Shown here piece after piece: positions 1 through 6,752 of a stretch of DNA of 26,619 bases. Under the pieces are notes generated by a model, which saw nothing but the letters and a program-made list of their open reading frames with translations, searched no databases and was not told where the DNA came from. Source of the DNA: an uncultured Lachnospiraceae bacterium (lineage in GTDB: Bacteria > Bacillota > Clostridia > Lachnospirales > Lachnospiraceae); assembly GCA_934394615.1 (NCBI GenBank), contig CAKRRJ010000029.1, positions 1-26,619 on the forward strand. Reading direction: 5' to 3'. Every line of letters starts with the position of its first letter. Position 1 is the stretch's first letter. The position numbers and the translations under genes were made by a program.

Positions 1-195
1 CCTGCAGATCTGATCGCTCCGCAGCTGCCGCAGTTCGAGAAAGAGTGTGCTCAGTGGAAGCAGCAGGATGAGGATGTTCTCTCCTACGCTCTGTTCCCGA
101 AGGTAGCAGAAGAGTTCTTCAAATACAGAGAGGCTCAGCAGACTAAGGTAGACGCTGCTGTAGCAGATACCGAGAGCAAGGCTTATCCGGTATAA
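1..195 (+). CDS. oadA: Oxaloacetate decarboxylase alpha / pyruvate carboxylase B-type subunit, C-terminal fragment
   Basis: Reading frame 1 is open from the window edge to TAA at 193-195 and gives the last 64 residues of a larger protein. The stretch DVLSYALFPKVAEEFF followed by KYRE is typical of the end of the carboxyltransferase subunit of oxaloacetate decarboxylase or the B subunit of pyruvate carboxylase. The protein stops soon after this motif with no Ala/Pro linker and no biotinyl MKM domain, so the biotin carrier would have to be a separate protein, as is common in Lachnospiraceae. A strong terminator follows directly, so this is the last gene of its transcript. The family call rests only on the tail, and the choice between the two enzyme names is open. 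Confidence 0.72.
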   Translation, partial: PADLIAPQLPQFEKECAQWKQQDEDVLSYALFPKVAEEFFKYREAQQTKVDAAVADTESKAYPV

Positions 196-214
196 TTGAG
201 TTAAACTCATTTGG

Positions 215-254
215 CAGGAAGAAATCTGTGAAAGCAGGTTTCTTCCTGTTTTTT
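215..254 (+). terminator. Intrinsic terminator after the oadA-like gene
   Basis: CAGGAAGAAA at 215-224 pairs perfectly with TTTCTTCCTG at 239-248 (10 bp, 14-nt loop) and is followed by six T at 249-254. It lies 20 bp after the stop codon. Confidence 0.92.
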
Positions 255-312
255 CGTTGCTATACAAATTCTTACAATTTTTTGTGATTCTGTGAAGTTT
301 CCATGGTGCCCG

Positions 313-341
313 TTGACTCTGGCGAATTTTATCATTATAAT
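313..341 (+). promoter_or_regulatory. Sigma-A promoter of the wall hydrolase gene
   Basis: TTGACT at 313-318 and a consensus TATAAT at 336-341 are separated by 17 bp. Transcription should start near 348, which leaves a leader of about 98 nt before the ATG at 446. Confidence 0.85.
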
Positions 342-355
342 GTAACGTAGCGTAA

Positions 356-406
356 ATTTGCCGGGGCAGCAGTACTGCGCGGCAAATACCATGTGCCCTG
401 GCACAT
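356..406 (+). promoter_or_regulatory. Structured 5' leader with alternative hairpins (attenuator candidate)
   Basis: Three pairings compete within the leader. ATTTGCCG at 356-363 pairs with CGGCAAAT at 380-387. ATGTGC at 391-396 pairs with GCACAT at 401-406 and forms a terminator. CCGGGGCA at 361-368 can also pair with TGCCCTGG at 394-401 (8 bp with one G-U), which would break both other hairpins. This is the geometry of transcription attenuation. I see no signature of a known riboswitch class and no leader peptide, so the ligand or sensor is unknown. Confidence 0.6.
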
Positions 407-411
407 TTTTT
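391..411 (+). terminator. Leader terminator upstream of the wall hydrolase
   Basis: A 6-bp stem (391-396 with 401-406, 4-nt loop CCTG) is directly followed by a T run through 411. It sits inside the leader, after the promoter and before the ribosome site, so it would stop transcription prematurely. Confidence 0.65.
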
Positions 412-445
412 CAGGAGCACATTACGACACTAAGGAGAATGACAG

Positions 446-2725
446 ATGAAAAAACAAGCCTTGAAAAAAGGTCTGGCTGCATTCCTGGGACTGACACTCT
501 GCGTGCAGATGCCGTCGGTGAGCAGGACGCTGCAGCTTTCCGCATATGCGCAGGAGCGTTCGGCAACAATCAACGCTTCGAGCTTAAATGTCCGAAGCGG
601 AGCCGGAACTTCTTATTCTTCCGTAGGAAAACTGGCAAGGGGAACGGCTGTCACGGTAACCGGGGAAAGTACCGCTTCCGATGGCAAAACCTGGTATCAG
701 ATTCGTTTTACGAGCGGCGGGACCACGCAGACGGGATATGTTCTGAGCACTTATGTCCGTTTTCCGACCTCTTACAGCCACGACTCCAGTTTTGAGTCCC
801 AGCTTTCCGCGCAGGGATTCCCGGAATCGTATAAGGATGGACTTCGCCAGATCCACGCGCGGTATCCAAACTGGACATTCACTGCTGTGAAAACGGGACT
901 TGACTGGAATACGGTAATCCAGAATGAGGGAGTACTCGGACGAAATCTTGTACATACCAACAGTATTTCTTCCTATAAATCACTGGCAGATGGAGCCTAC
1001 AACTGGGATACGGGAACATGGACCGGATTTGACGGCAGTACCTGGGTAGCGGCTTCCACGGAAATCGTGAGTTATTATATGGATCCGCGTAATTTTCTGG
1101 ATGAGGTCAATGTTTTCCAGTTCCTGGATCAGACATACAATGCGTCTCTTCATACCAGGGAAGGCCTGCAGTCCATGTTGAAGGGAACCTTTATGGAAGG
1201 AAATGTGAGAACGGGAGCATCTGCTTCGGGAAGCAGTTCCGGAAGCACATCAGAAAGCAGCTCTTCCGGCAGCAGTTCTTCTGGTTCTTCCAGTGTTGTG
1301 TCGGGAGGTCCGGGTGTTTCCCTTAGAAATTCTTCCGGAACGACATCCACAACACCGGGAACCGGCAATTCCAGCATCACTTCGTCCACGCCGGGCGGCA
1401 GTTCTTCCGGATCCAGTCAGTCATCATCTGGTACGACCAGTCAGACACCAGGCGGGCAGAGCTCCGATACACAGGTACGGTTCCAGGGGCCGAGCGCATC
1501 CATCAGCAGAAACCGTGCGGAGCTGGTTGCAAGCAGTGTTGTGATCGGCGTTGCACCGGGATCTTCGGCAGGAAACAGCGCATCATCCGGTAGCAGTTCA
1601 GGAACAAGCACAAGTACCAGTCCTTCCGGAACCATATCCGGCAGTACACAGACACCGGGAACCTCCGGAAATACCGGAAGCACATCGTCTGGCGTCAGCT
1701 ATGCGGATGCCATTATGAGCGCGGCGCAGAGTTCTGGTGTCAGCCCGTATGTGATCGCGGCTATGATCCTGCAGGAGCAGGGCAGAAATGGTACCGGCAA
1801 TTCTATTTCCGGAAACTACGCTGGTTACACGGGATATTACAACTACTTTAATGTGGGCGCTTACGCCTCCGATGGCATGGGCGCGGTCCAGCGCGGACTC
1901 TGGTACGCCTCCCAGAGCGGTACCTATGGAAGGCCGTGGACAACCCCGGAGTCTTCCATTGCAGGCGGCGCGCAGTTCTACGGAACCAACTATGTAAAGG
2001 CAGGACAGGATACGCTTTATTTAAAGAAGTATAATGTGCAGGGCAGTAATATCTACAAGCACCAGTACATGACAAACGTGGATGGCGCGGCTTCGGAAGG
2101 TTCTATCTTTGCGGAAGGTTTTACGGCAGAGCAGAAGAACACCGCATTAAACTTTAAGATTCCGGTATACAACAACATGCCGGATACTCCGTGCGCTCAG
2201 CCGACCTTAAGCGGCAGCCCGAACAACAAGTTAAAGGGTCTTGGCGTGGAAGGCTTTACCTTAACACCGACCTTTAACCGCGATACCTATTCCTATGACC
2301 TTATCGTAGATCACTCTGTATCCAGCGTGACGGTGAGCGCATCCGCGATCGATTCCAAGGCTTCTGTGAGGGGCAATGGAAATGTATCGCTTTCCAGCGG
2401 CATCAATGAGATTTCGGTTGTGGTGCGTGCGGAGAACGGAACGGAGCGTACTTACACGATTCACGTGGTGCGTCAGTCTGGCGGTCCGACTTATAACGCA
2501 GGCATGGGAAGCGGCGTTTCCAACAGCAGCGGTTCCTCCAGCGTGACGATCGGAGGCCCGGGTACATCCGGAGATACCGGCAGCAGTACCGGAAATACTT
2601 CTTCCAGCGTCATTACCGTGGGACCGGGCGGAAGCAGTAGCGGCCAGTCTACAAGCTCCAGTCCGAACAGCGGCAGCGCTTCCGGAAGCGGAAACGTTTG
2701 GTTCTCTGCTCCGGGCGGCAACTAG
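446..2725 (+). CDS. Secreted SH3b / glucosaminidase-type cell wall hydrolase with cadherin-like domain
   Basis: This 759-residue exported protein probably cuts the glycan strands of peptidoglycan. A signal peptide ends near AYA-QE (about residue 35). A bacterial SH3 domain (about 38-106; NVRSGAGTSYSSVG) follows. A glucosaminidase (LytD/Auto-type) domain begins near 125, with QIHARYPNWTF and NVFQFLDQTYN, and resumes at about 419-555 with YVIAAMILQEQG and FNVGAYASDGMGA. Between the two halves lies a Ser/Gly/Thr-rich insert of about 160 residues. A cadherin-like beta-sandwich (about 596-676, TFNRDTYSYDL) and a second Ser/Gly-rich tail complete it. AAGGAG at 432-437 supports the start. The motif SSV-x-x-G-x-x-PG recurs in the insert and in the tail. 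The next gene has the same cadherin-like domain and no clear terminator separates them, so they are probably cotranscribed. The domain call is by motif only. Confidence 0.85.
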   Translation: MKKQALKKGLAAFLGLTLCVQMPSVSRTLQLSAYAQERSATINASSLNVRSGAGTSYSSVGKLARGTAVTVTGESTASDGKTWYQIRFTSGGTTQTGYVLSTYVRFPTSYSHDSSFESQLSAQGFPESYKDGLRQIHARYPNWTFTAVKTGLDWNTVIQNEGVLGRNLVHTNSISSYKSLADGAYNWDTGTWTGFDGSTWVAASTEIVSYYMDPRNFLDEVNVFQFLDQTYNASLHTREGLQSMLKGTFMEGNVRTGASASGSSSGSTSESSSSGSSSSGSSSVVSGGPGVSLRNSSGTTSTTPGTGNSSITSSTPGGSSSGSSQSSSGTTSQTPGGQSSDTQVRFQGPSASISRNRAELVASSVVIGVAPGSSAGNSASSGSSSGTSTSTSPSGTISGSTQTPGTSGNTGSTSSGVSYADAIMSAAQSSGVSPYVIAAMILQEQGRNGTGNSISGNYAGYTGYYNYFNVGAYASDGMGAVQRGLWYASQSGTYGRPWTTPESSIAGGAQFYGTNYVKAGQDTLYLKKYNVQGSNIYKHQYMTNVDGAASEGSIFAEGFTAEQKNTALNFKIPVYNNMPDTPCAQPTLSGSPNNKLKGLGVEGFTLTPTFNRDTYSYDLIVDHSVSSVTVSASAIDSKASVRGNGNVSLSSGINEISVVVRAENGTERTYTIHVVRQSGGPTYNAGMGSGVSNSSGSSSVTIGGPGTSGDTGSSTGNTSSSVITVGPGGSSSGQSTSSSPNSGSASGSGNVWFSAPGGN

Positions 2726-2827
2726 ATGACGTATAGACAGGGGACTGCCCGCAATGCCTGAGCATGAGGCTGGCGGACAGAAATCCTTCATGGAAACAGA
2801 ATCAGAAAAAGAAACAGGAGATAACCT

Positions 2828-4453
2828 ATGAACAGAAATTGGAAACAGATATGGATCCGGTTTGCCATGGTGCTGATGCTTGCCGTGGCAGTACCATTCC
2901 AGAGTTTTGCAGGGAACGCGCGCATCGCGTTCTCTGACCCGACTGCTGAGGTCGGAAGTGAATTTACAGTCAACGTCAAATTTACCTGCACGACGGGAGA
3001 GAAGATCGGCAAGACGGTAGTCATGCTCTCTTACGACACAAGTGCCATGGAATTTTTAGGCGGCGAGCCGGATGTAAGCGGCGGAAACGGCGCGGTCCGT
3101 GTGATCGGCAGTGTGAGCGGCACCAGCGAGTCCGCGTCCACCCTGCGTTTTAAGGCGCTGAAGGCAGGAAGCACCAAGATTGAGGTAACCGATTACGAAG
3201 GTTACGATGCCGACGAGCAGCTTCTCGACATCACCCAGCTTGGCAGTTCCTCAGTTACCATCAACAGCGGCAGCACGGCAGCAGCAGCATCCAGCGATGC
3301 CTCCCTGTCCTCCCTGCAGATCTCCCCGGGTACCTTAAGTCCGGAGTTCAGCGCAGAGGTTGACAGTTATACCGCATCCGTAAGCCTGGATACCGAAAAA
3401 CTTACGGTGAGCGCAGTTCCTGCAAGCGATAAGGCAACGGTTGCACTCAGCGGAACCGATCTGCAGGAGGGTGAGAACACCGTAACCTGTACCGTAACCG
3501 CGGAGGATGGTTTCACCCAGCGCACCTACACCATTTTAGTAAACCGCGTTGAGGGTGGCGAGAGCCTGGAAGACGGTCAGCAGAACGAGACTGAGGCACC
3601 GGAGAATGTAGAGGTACTGGCAGAGCTTGAGGCATCCAGAACCCCGCTTAAGATCGGCATTGCCGCGCTTCCGGAGAACGTATCTGTTCCGTATGGCATG
3701 AAAGAGACTTCCATCACCATCGGTGAGACCAAAGTTCAGGGATGGGTTCCGGATACACAGGGAAGCCAGCCGGAGTACTGCATTTTCTACGGTGTGAGCG
3801 AGAGCGGAACCGTTGGTTTCTACCGTTACGACCTGACAGATAAGACCATCCAGCGCTACTTTGAGCAGAGCGCAGAGGGCAACAAGCAGAGCCAGGAGCT
3901 TCAGGATGTGGCAACCCGCTACAATGCCCTGGTGGATGATTACAACATCGCGAAGACTGCCCTGATCGGAGTTTCCGCACTGGCAGTCCTTCTCCTGGTG
4001 CTTCTGATCGTGAGCCGACTGAAAAAAGGAAAAGGACCGGATGATCACTACGATGGTCCTTCTTACGAGGATCTGGACGATGAGGAGCCAGTAAAGAAAG
4101 CAGATAAAAAAGAAACCCGTAAGGGCGGCCGCAAGCTCAGCAAGGAAGAACGCTACATGATGGGCGAAGAGGACGACTACGAGGAAGAACTTGCGCAGGA
4201 AGAACCGGCAGAAGAGATTGAGCCGGAAGAAGATGACGATGCACAGAACGATGATTTCGTGATCGCTGATGTGGATGATTACCTGCCGGAAGCTGCAGAC
4301 GATGCGGACGCACAGCTCGACCAGGTAGAGCGCCAGCTTGCGGCAAGCGTTTCTGAGGAACCGGAGCAGACTCCTGTGGAGGAAACAGAGACAAAGGCTG
4401 AAGAGCCGGACGATGATGATTTTGAAGTATTTAATTTAGACGATGACCTGTAA
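2828..4453 (+). CDS. Membrane-anchored surface protein: cohesin-like and cadherin-like domains, acidic cytoplasmic tail
   Basis: This 541-residue protein has a signal peptide (cleavage likely at SFA-G, residue 28) and a cohesin-like beta domain (about 30-145; ARIAFSDPTAEVGSEFTVNV, VVMLSYDTSAMEF). A cadherin-like beta-sandwich follows (about 158-240; LSSLQISPGTLSPEFS, YTILVNR). A linker, one membrane helix (about 377-396) and a basic stop-transfer stretch RLKKGKG come next. The last roughly 140 residues are very rich in Asp and Glu and should lie in the cytoplasm. There is no LPXTG motif, so anchoring is by the helix. It lies 102 bp after the wall hydrolase and shares its cadherin-like domain, which suggests a common surface role such as holding or guiding the hydrolase. 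No enzyme motif is visible. The exact function is unknown. Confidence 0.75.
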   Translation: MNRNWKQIWIRFAMVLMLAVAVPFQSFAGNARIAFSDPTAEVGSEFTVNVKFTCTTGEKIGKTVVMLSYDTSAMEFLGGEPDVSGGNGAVRVIGSVSGTSESASTLRFKALKAGSTKIEVTDYEGYDADEQLLDITQLGSSSVTINSGSTAAAASSDASLSSLQISPGTLSPEFSAEVDSYTASVSLDTEKLTVSAVPASDKATVALSGTDLQEGENTVTCTVTAEDGFTQRTYTILVNRVEGGESLEDGQQNETEAPENVEVLAELEASRTPLKIGIAALPENVSVPYGMKETSITIGETKVQGWVPDTQGSQPEYCIFYGVSESGTVGFYRYDLTDKTIQRYFEQSAEGNKQSQELQDVATRYNALVDDYNIAKTALIGVSALAVLLLVLLIVSRLKKGKGPDDHYDGPSYEDLDDEEPVKKADKKETRKGGRKLSKEERYMMGEEDDYEEELAQEEPAEEIEPEEDDDAQNDDFVIADVDDYLPEAADDADAQLDQVERQLAASVSEEPEQTPVEETETKAEEPDDDDFEVFNLDDDL

Positions 4454-4474
4454 TCCAGCCCGGTCTGGAAAAGC

Positions 4475-4508
4475 AAAAAAGCGGTGTATTGACTTCGCCG
4501 CTTTTTTT
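4475..4508 (+). terminator. Intrinsic terminator of the surface-protein operon
   Basis: AAAAAAGCGGTG at 4475-4486 pairs with CGCCGCTTTTTT at 4496-4507 (12 bp, one G-U), ending in seven T at 4502-4508. The 9-nt loop contains the -35 box of the next promoter. Confidence 0.85.
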
Positions 4509-4516
4509 GCTATAAT
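4489..4516 (+). promoter_or_regulatory. Sigma-A promoter of the gntR-mcsAB-clpC operon
   Basis: TTGACT at 4489-4494 and a consensus TATAAT at 4511-4516 have a 16-bp spacer; start expected near 4523. The promoter is nested inside the preceding terminator. Confidence 0.82.
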
Positions 4517-4517
4517 A

Positions 4518-4540
4518 CTGTTATACGATTTCTATAACAG
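4518..4540. promoter_or_regulatory. Inverted repeat at the transcription start, probable GntR operator
   Basis: CTGTTATA at 4518-4525 and TATAACAG at 4533-4540 form a perfect 8-bp inverted repeat with a 7-bp spacer. It begins 2 bp after the -10 box and covers the expected transcription start, the usual place for a repressor site. The first gene downstream encodes a GntR-family regulator, so autoregulation is the simplest reading. I saw no second copy elsewhere in the window. Confidence 0.65.
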
Positions 4541-4563
4541 AGAATGCGAAAGATGGTGAAGAC

Positions 4564-4947
4564 ATGATCATTAAGATCGATTTTGAAAGTGAAGAGGCGA
4601 TTTATATTCAGCTCCGGAACCAGATCATTATGGGCATCGCCACGGACCGGATCCATGAAGGAGATTCCCTTCCTTCCGTCAGGCAGCTGGCGGAAAATAT
4701 CGGCATCAACATGCATACAGTAAATAAGGCGTACACGGTGCTGAAGCAGGAGGGATTTATCAAGCTGGACCGCCGCAGGGGAGCCGTCATCGCGCTTGAT
4801 ATCGACAAGCTCCAGTCGATCGAACGCCTGCGGGAGGAACTTTCGGTGCTGCTTGCGCGGAGCATCTGCAAGAACATCACCAGGGAAGAGGTACACGACC
4901 TGGTCGATGAGATCTATGACTGCTATAGAAACGGCAATGCGCTTTGA
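4564..4947 (+). CDS. Short GntR-family (YtrA-like) transcriptional regulator
   Basis: The 127-residue protein has an N-terminal winged helix-turn-helix of the GntR type (about residues 10-78), with IYIQLRNQIIMGI, the DSLPSVRQLAENIGIN recognition region and NKAYTVLKQEGFI. Only about 50 residues follow, so there is no FCD, UTRA or aminotransferase effector domain; this is the size and form of the YtrA subfamily. It is the first gene of the unit that continues into mcsA (39-bp gap), mcsB and clpC. In the classical Firmicutes layout that place belongs to ctsR, which has a different fold signature. The ribosome site (GGTGA at 4555-4559) is weak and close to the ATG. Control of the Clp operon by this protein is an inference from position and the operator-like repeat upstream. 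Confidence 0.85.
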   Translation: MIIKIDFESEEAIYIQLRNQIIMGIATDRIHEGDSLPSVRQLAENIGINMHTVNKAYTVLKQEGFIKLDRRRGAVIALDIDKLQSIERLREELSVLLARSICKNITREEVHDLVDEIYDCYRNGNAL

Positions 4948-4986
4948 TGGTTTTACATTGCCGGAAAATCATATGGAGGATATGCC

Positions 4987-5616
4987 ATGCTGTGTGAGCG
5001 TTGCAAGATAAGAGAAGCAAATATTCAGTATACAGAAATTGCAAATGGCGTGCGTACGGAGCATAATTACTGTGCGCAGTGCGCCAAAGAGATGGATTTT
5101 GGCCCGTACTCCGCTATTTTTGAGGGAGAATTTCCGCTCGGGAAGATTCTGTCCGGGCTGCTTGGCGTGCCGGGAGAGGCAGAGGAGGAAGAAAAAACAA
5201 ACCAGATCGTCTGCCCGACCTGCGGCACCAGTTACGATGATTTTGTGAAGAACAGCCGTTTTGGCTGCGCGGACTGCTACAGTGTGTTCGATCTTCTGAT
5301 CAGTGACAAGATTAAGCAGCTTCAGGGAAATGTCCGCCACACCGGGAAACATCCGAAATTCCAGAAGATCAAGGCAGAGCCGTTTCTGCTGAATGCCACC
5401 GGACAGCCGGAAGAGGCAAAAAAGGCAGCAGGCAGGGACAATCCAGAGAATGAGGCGGCTTCTGCCTGTGATGCAGGGAATGCGGAAGGTGGAACTGTGG
5501 AGGCTCAGATCCGCGGACTTGAGGCGAAGCTGCGCGAGGCGGTGCGGACAGAGGAGTACGAGGAGGCCGCGAAATACCGCGACCAGATCCGGGCGTTAAA
5601 GGAGGCACAGGCATGA
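4987..5616 (+). CDS. mcsA: McsA-like zinc-binding protein with UVR motif, activator of McsB
   Basis: The 209-residue protein carries four Cys pairs, typical of McsA: CERC at the N terminus, CAQC, CPTC and CADC. They should bind zinc. A variable Ala/Glu-rich linker leads to a C-terminal UvrB/UvrC motif (about 176-207; EYEEAAKYRDQIRALKE), a coiled hairpin used for contacts with McsB or ClpC. In Bacillus McsA activates the arginine kinase McsB and is an adaptor for ClpC. GGAGG at 4976-4980 supports the start. The stop codon overlaps the mcsB start (ATGA), which implies translational coupling. Confidence 0.9.
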   Translation: MLCERCKIREANIQYTEIANGVRTEHNYCAQCAKEMDFGPYSAIFEGEFPLGKILSGLLGVPGEAEEEEKTNQIVCPTCGTSYDDFVKNSRFGCADCYSVFDLLISDKIKQLQGNVRHTGKHPKFQKIKAEPFLLNATGQPEEAKKAAGRDNPENEAASACDAGNAEGGTVEAQIRGLEAKLREAVRTEEYEEAAKYRDQIRALKEAQA

Positions 5617-6650
5617 AAAAATGGTTTGAAGAAGTAAATCTTACCAGGCCTGCGGTCATCTGCAGCAGGGTCCGCCTTGTACGAAACCTCGAGGAGTACG
5701 CGTTTCCGTCCGGACTTACGGAAAGCCAGGCTGACGCGATGATAAAACGCCTGGAAGATGCCCTGCAGGACCTTGGAAGTGCGACCGGACGCCATTATGA
5801 GCATGCGCGTCTTCAGGAGCTCGGCGAGCTTGACCGGCGGGCACTCCGGGAGCGCAGGGTCTTTAACACGACCATTGCTTCCTGCAAAGAACCCGCAGGT
5901 GTTATGGTATCGGATGATGAACGGGTGGGCATTGTGCTCAACGGAACGGATCATGTCCGCATCCAGCTGTTTGCGGAGGGACTGCATCTGGATGAGCTCT
6001 GGAATGAGGCGAGCCAGATCGACGATTATTTAAACGAGCGTTTTGACTATGCGTTCGATGAGAAATACGGTTATCTGACATCCTTCCCGACAAGCGTTGG
6101 AACGGGACTTCGGGCTTCCGTTGTCCTGCATCTGCCGCTTCTTTCCAAAAGCAAGCGCTTTAACGGCATGGTGACGGAGATGACCCGGTTCGGCGCCTCC
6201 GTAAAAGGAATGTACGGCGAGGGCGAAGAAAACTGTGGTGCCCTTTATGAGGTCAGCAACCAGAAAACACTCGGCATGACGGAAAAAGAAATCCTGGACA
6301 TGGTGTCCAAGGTGGCCCTGCAGCTGACGGCACAGGAGGAGCAGATGCGCAGCCTTGCGCTGGAAAAGAGCCGTGTTTCCAGAGAGGACGATGCCTGCCG
6401 CGCGTATGGAATCTTAAAGTATGCGAGAAAGCTGACCATGAAGGATGCCATGAATTTGTTGTCCCGCTTTATGGCGGGCTGCGCAGACGGGCTTTTGCGC
6501 ATGGAGGAGCCGTGCGCGGTGTACCGCCTGATGCTTGGCATCCAGCCTGCGAACCTTCAGAAGCTCTCCCAGCGGCCGCTGGGCAGGGAGGAACTGGAGA
6601 CTGCCCGTGCGTCGTATCTGCGCGCGGAACTGCCGGAGCTTTTACGGTAA
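5613..6650 (+). CDS. mcsB: McsB-type protein arginine kinase homologue with altered active-site motifs
   Basis: This 345-residue protein aligns along its whole length with McsB, which phosphorylates arginines to mark proteins for ClpCP. The nucleotide-binding arginine motif CSRVRLVRN, the GTGLRAS loop, the GEG-E region (GMYGEGEEN), SNQKTLG and YGILKYARK are present. Three hallmarks differ from Bacillus McsB: NEEDH is NGTDH (residues 110-114), CPTN is FPTS (158-161), and the C-terminal RDxxRA phosphoarginine motif reads LETARA (about 329-334). The first two contain residues important for catalysis in phosphagen-kinase folds. Start by ATG in a 4-bp overlap with mcsA. Family membership is firm; whether it is an active kinase is doubtful. 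Confidence 0.88.
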   Translation: MKKWFEEVNLTRPAVICSRVRLVRNLEEYAFPSGLTESQADAMIKRLEDALQDLGSATGRHYEHARLQELGELDRRALRERRVFNTTIASCKEPAGVMVSDDERVGIVLNGTDHVRIQLFAEGLHLDELWNEASQIDDYLNERFDYAFDEKYGYLTSFPTSVGTGLRASVVLHLPLLSKSKRFNGMVTEMTRFGASVKGMYGEGEENCGALYEVSNQKTLGMTEKEILDMVSKVALQLTAQEEQMRSLALEKSRVSREDDACRAYGILKYARKLTMKDAMNLLSRFMAGCADGLLRMEEPCAVYRLMLGIQPANLQKLSQRPLGREELETARASYLRAELPELLR

Positions 6651-6693
6651 ACGAGTACACGGAAAGGCTGGCCTGCGGGAAGGCATCCGATTC

Positions 6694-6721
6694 TGCCGGT
6701 TTGAAATGCAAAGCATCGGCA
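6694..6721 (+). repeat. Dispersed 28-nt hairpin repeat, copy A (mcsB-clpC gap)
   Basis: TGCCG at 6694-6698 pairs with CGGCA at 6717-6721 and an inner ATGC pairs with GCAT around a 3-nt loop. The unit matches 15090-15117 at 25 of 28 positions; the three differences are all transitions outside these stems. It lies in the 102-bp gap before clpC, inside the operon. Confidence 0.6.
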
Positions 6722-6752
6722 AAAGCAACAGAAATACAAGGAGGACCTGAAG

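Noticed and set aside
320..445. c-di-AMP (ydaO-type) riboswitch before the wall hydrolase
   Set aside because: The leader is too short and lacks the conserved core of that class.
4455..4563. CtsR box or CIRCE element at the Clp operon
   Set aside because: No GGTCAAA-type direct repeat and no TTAGCACTC inverted repeat; the repeat present has a different sequence.
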